From: Echinicola strongylocentroti
Lineage (GTDB): Bacteria; Bacteroidota; Bacteroidia; Cytophagales; Cyclobacteriaceae
Direction: 5' to 3'
DNA length: 64,000 nucleotides
Assembly (NCBI RefSeq): GCF_003260975.1
Contig: NZ_CP030041.1
Coordinates: forward strand, 5,955,501 to 6,019,500
Under the pieces are notes generated by a model. The model was not told the origin of the DNA, did not search any database, and saw only the letters and a program-made list of their open reading frames with translations. A program made the position numbers and the translations under genes. This document shows positions 62,477-64,000 of this stretch, one piece after another; within the stretch, counting starts at the first letter, position 1, and each line of letters opens with the position of its first letter.

Positions 62477-64000
62477 ATGAAAAGCTATATAATAATACTG
62501 ATGATATCTGTAATATGCCTAGGGGCATGTAACGATGTTTTGGACACTAAACCTTTAGATAAGTATACGGAACTTGACGTGTGGAATGATCCCAACCTAG
62601 CGCAAGGATTTATTTACAATACCTATGCTTCTGTGATTCCTGAGTTATTGGTAAACCCGGGTGATCCCCAGTCTAGGTTTGGAGGTATTGGAAACGAGGA
62701 TTTTACAGATAATGTACTTTCACGCCAATCCAATAATATCGCCTTGGATCTAATAGACCAATTTTATGATGCAGGATGGTCTACAAATAATTCCTACTAT
62801 TTTTTTGGAAAGGCTCCTTTGGGAAATAATGCTCCGATCAAGCAAAATTCCTTCGAAGTGATCAGGGATTGCAATTTGATCATTGAAAAAGTGGAAGCCT
62901 CTGAGGGAATACCGGAAAACCTGAAACCTGGACTGGTAGCTCAGGGGAAGATGTTGAGGGCCTTGATCTACTATTCAAAAGCCCGTCTTTTTGGGAAGTA
63001 CATTATAGTAGACCACGTCCTTACGCCAGAAGATGATTTAATGTTGCCCAGATCCGAAACGATAAAGGAAACCTATGATTTCATAATTGGTGATCTGCAA
63101 GATGCTGCCGAAAACTTGCCTTTGGCAGGAACAGTGGACAGAGGTCACTTGACCAAAGGAGCTGCTTATGCCATGCTTGCGGAGATAGCTCTCCATGGAG
63201 CTGCGTATGTAGAATCAGGAAAAGACGCCTACTACCAGTTGTCAAAGCAGGCAAGTGAAGAGTTGTTTGGCTTAGGGTATTCATTGGACACAGATTATGC
63301 CAGTATGTTCAATGATTATGACCATGCTTTTTCTTCCGAGGAGATTATTCTGGGGCAATTTAAAAACACCAATGCCACTTGGTGCCAGCAGACCTTGATG
63401 CAAGGGCTGGTCCCAAACATGGAAGTGTCGGCCACCACGGGTTCCCCAGGGCTAAAAGAGTCTTTCCTTGGGTGGACAGAAGCTTGGCCAACGCATGACT
63501 TGATCGCCGATTATTTGGTAGAAGACGTGGACGGAATGGCCAAAAGATGGGATCAAACTAGCTTTTTTAATGACTTTCAGGCAAATGGAGGGTATTTATC
63601 AGATGCGATTTATAATGAATACCGGGATGATCGATTTGATGCCTCTATTTTGTATGATTCCACCTATTTGTTTTCCAATCTAGTAACTACCCGTATCGGC
63701 GGCAACCTGTATTATGCAGAAAGTACCAAAGGAACCAATAGGTCCACTCCTTCTGGATATTTTGTGAAAAAAGGCATTTATGACATTACAGGATATAAGG
63801 CAAACGTTCATTCTCCATATGCACAGGCGATGATGCGATTGGGACGGGCCTACTTAAACTATGCAGAAGTAATGTTGCGCCTTAACAATATCGCCGTCGC
63901 TGTCGAATACATCAATAAAACCCGGACAGTGCATGGGGGCTTGCCTGAGTTGTCCAATAGCTTATCTCTGGAAGAGACTTGGGAGTACTATAAAATAGAA
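62477..64000 (+). CDS. SusD/RagB-like lipoprotein 4 (3' end outside window)
   Basis: The frame is open from the ATG at 62477 (or 62468, three codons earlier) to the end of the window, giving 508 visible residues without the stop. The N terminus 'MKSYIIILMISVICLGAC' is a lipoprotein signal with Cys18. 'DTKPLDKYTELDVWNDPNLAQGFIYNTY' is the SusD N-terminal block and 'GKMLRALIYYSKARLFGKYIIV' the core. The final C-terminal block (DERxxEL..) lies beyond the window or close to its end. It is the partner of the susC that ends 14 bp upstream. Confidence 0.9.
   Translation, partial: MKSYIIILMISVICLGACNDVLDTKPLDKYTELDVWNDPNLAQGFIYNTYASVIPELLVNPGDPQSRFGGIGNEDFTDNVLSRQSNNIALDLIDQFYDAGWSTNNSYYFFGKAPLGNNAPIKQNSFEVIRDCNLIIEKVEASEGIPENLKPGLVAQGKMLRALIYYSKARLFGKYIIVDHVLTPEDDLMLPRSETIKETYDFIIGDLQDAAENLPLAGTVDRGHLTKGAAYAMLAEIALHGAAYVESGKDAYYQLSKQASEELFGLGYSLDTDYASMFNDYDHAFSSEEIILGQFKNTNATWCQQTLMQGLVPNMEVSATTGSPGLKESFLGWTEAWPTHDLIADYLVEDVDGMAKRWDQTSFFNDFQANGGYLSDAIYNEYRDDRFDASILYDSTYLFSNLVTTRIGGNLYYAESTKGTNRSTPSGYFVKKGIYDITGYKANVHSPYAQAMMRLGRAYLNYAEVMLRLNNIAVAVEYINKTRTVHGGLPELSNSLSLEETWEYYKIE

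Overview
The window looks like a polysaccharide-utilisation region of a Bacteroidota bacterium, probably a marine or brackish Cytophagales/Cyclobacteriaceae-type organism. Support seen in the sequence: four SusC/SusD pairs, a one-piece hybrid two-component regulator, an ECF-sigma/FecR/STN-SusC relay, a type IX secretion sorting domain, and -33/-7 promoters of the TTTG / TAnnTTTG type. The genus-level guess is inference only. Every supported gene is on the + strand. I found no tRNA, rRNA or CRISPR array.

Layout. (1) 1-5865: the tail of a sulfatase, then an L-rhamnose catabolic set: mutarotase (rhaM), a fused rhamnulose-1-phosphate aldolase/lactaldehyde dehydrogenase, a sugar isomerase and an FGGY kinase. 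(2) 6141-11994: exported GH5-type enzyme, a two-domain protein with a nucleoside-hydrolase-like fold, and a GH3 lipoprotein. (3) 12840-18438: two regulators side by side, an HTCS hybrid sensor and a GntR/FucR-like repressor. (4) 18475-26378: S1 sulfatase, GH3, second S1 sulfatase and a Tat-exported enzyme with a probable alpha/alpha toroid. (5) 27412-32737: SusC-SusD-fasciclin operon closed by a good terminator. (6) 33514-38187: second SusCD pair. (7) 39353-46743: ECF sigma factor, FecR anti-sigma, STN-containing SusC and SusD. (8) 46901-57542: T9SS beta-helix protein, sialate O-acetylesterase-type esterase, GH88 unsaturated uronyl hydrolase, SGNH hydrolase, an N-terminally truncated DASS transporter and an FAD-dependent oxidoreductase. 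(9) 57543-59366: a scar zone with fold-back elements and an IS4-type transposase remnant. (10) 59367-64000: fourth SusC and the start of its SusD.

Working model (inference): outer-membrane SusCD complexes import oligosaccharides cut outside the cell. Sulfatases, esterases, GH88, GH3 and GH5 enzymes finish the job in the periplasm, and released L-rhamnose is converted in the cytoplasm to DHAP and lactate. Sulfatases plus GH88 plus rhamnose catabolism fit a sulfated, rhamnose- and uronate-containing polysaccharide such as ulvan. No recognised ulvan lyase and no GH78 or GH105 is visible here, so the substrate remains open.

Most notable non-genic signals: a shared motif of about 28 bp upstream of the GH5 gene, the GntR gene and the first susC, a candidate regulator-binding site linking separate transcription units; and several families of hairpin or fold-back repeats that occupy nearly all long intergenic gaps.
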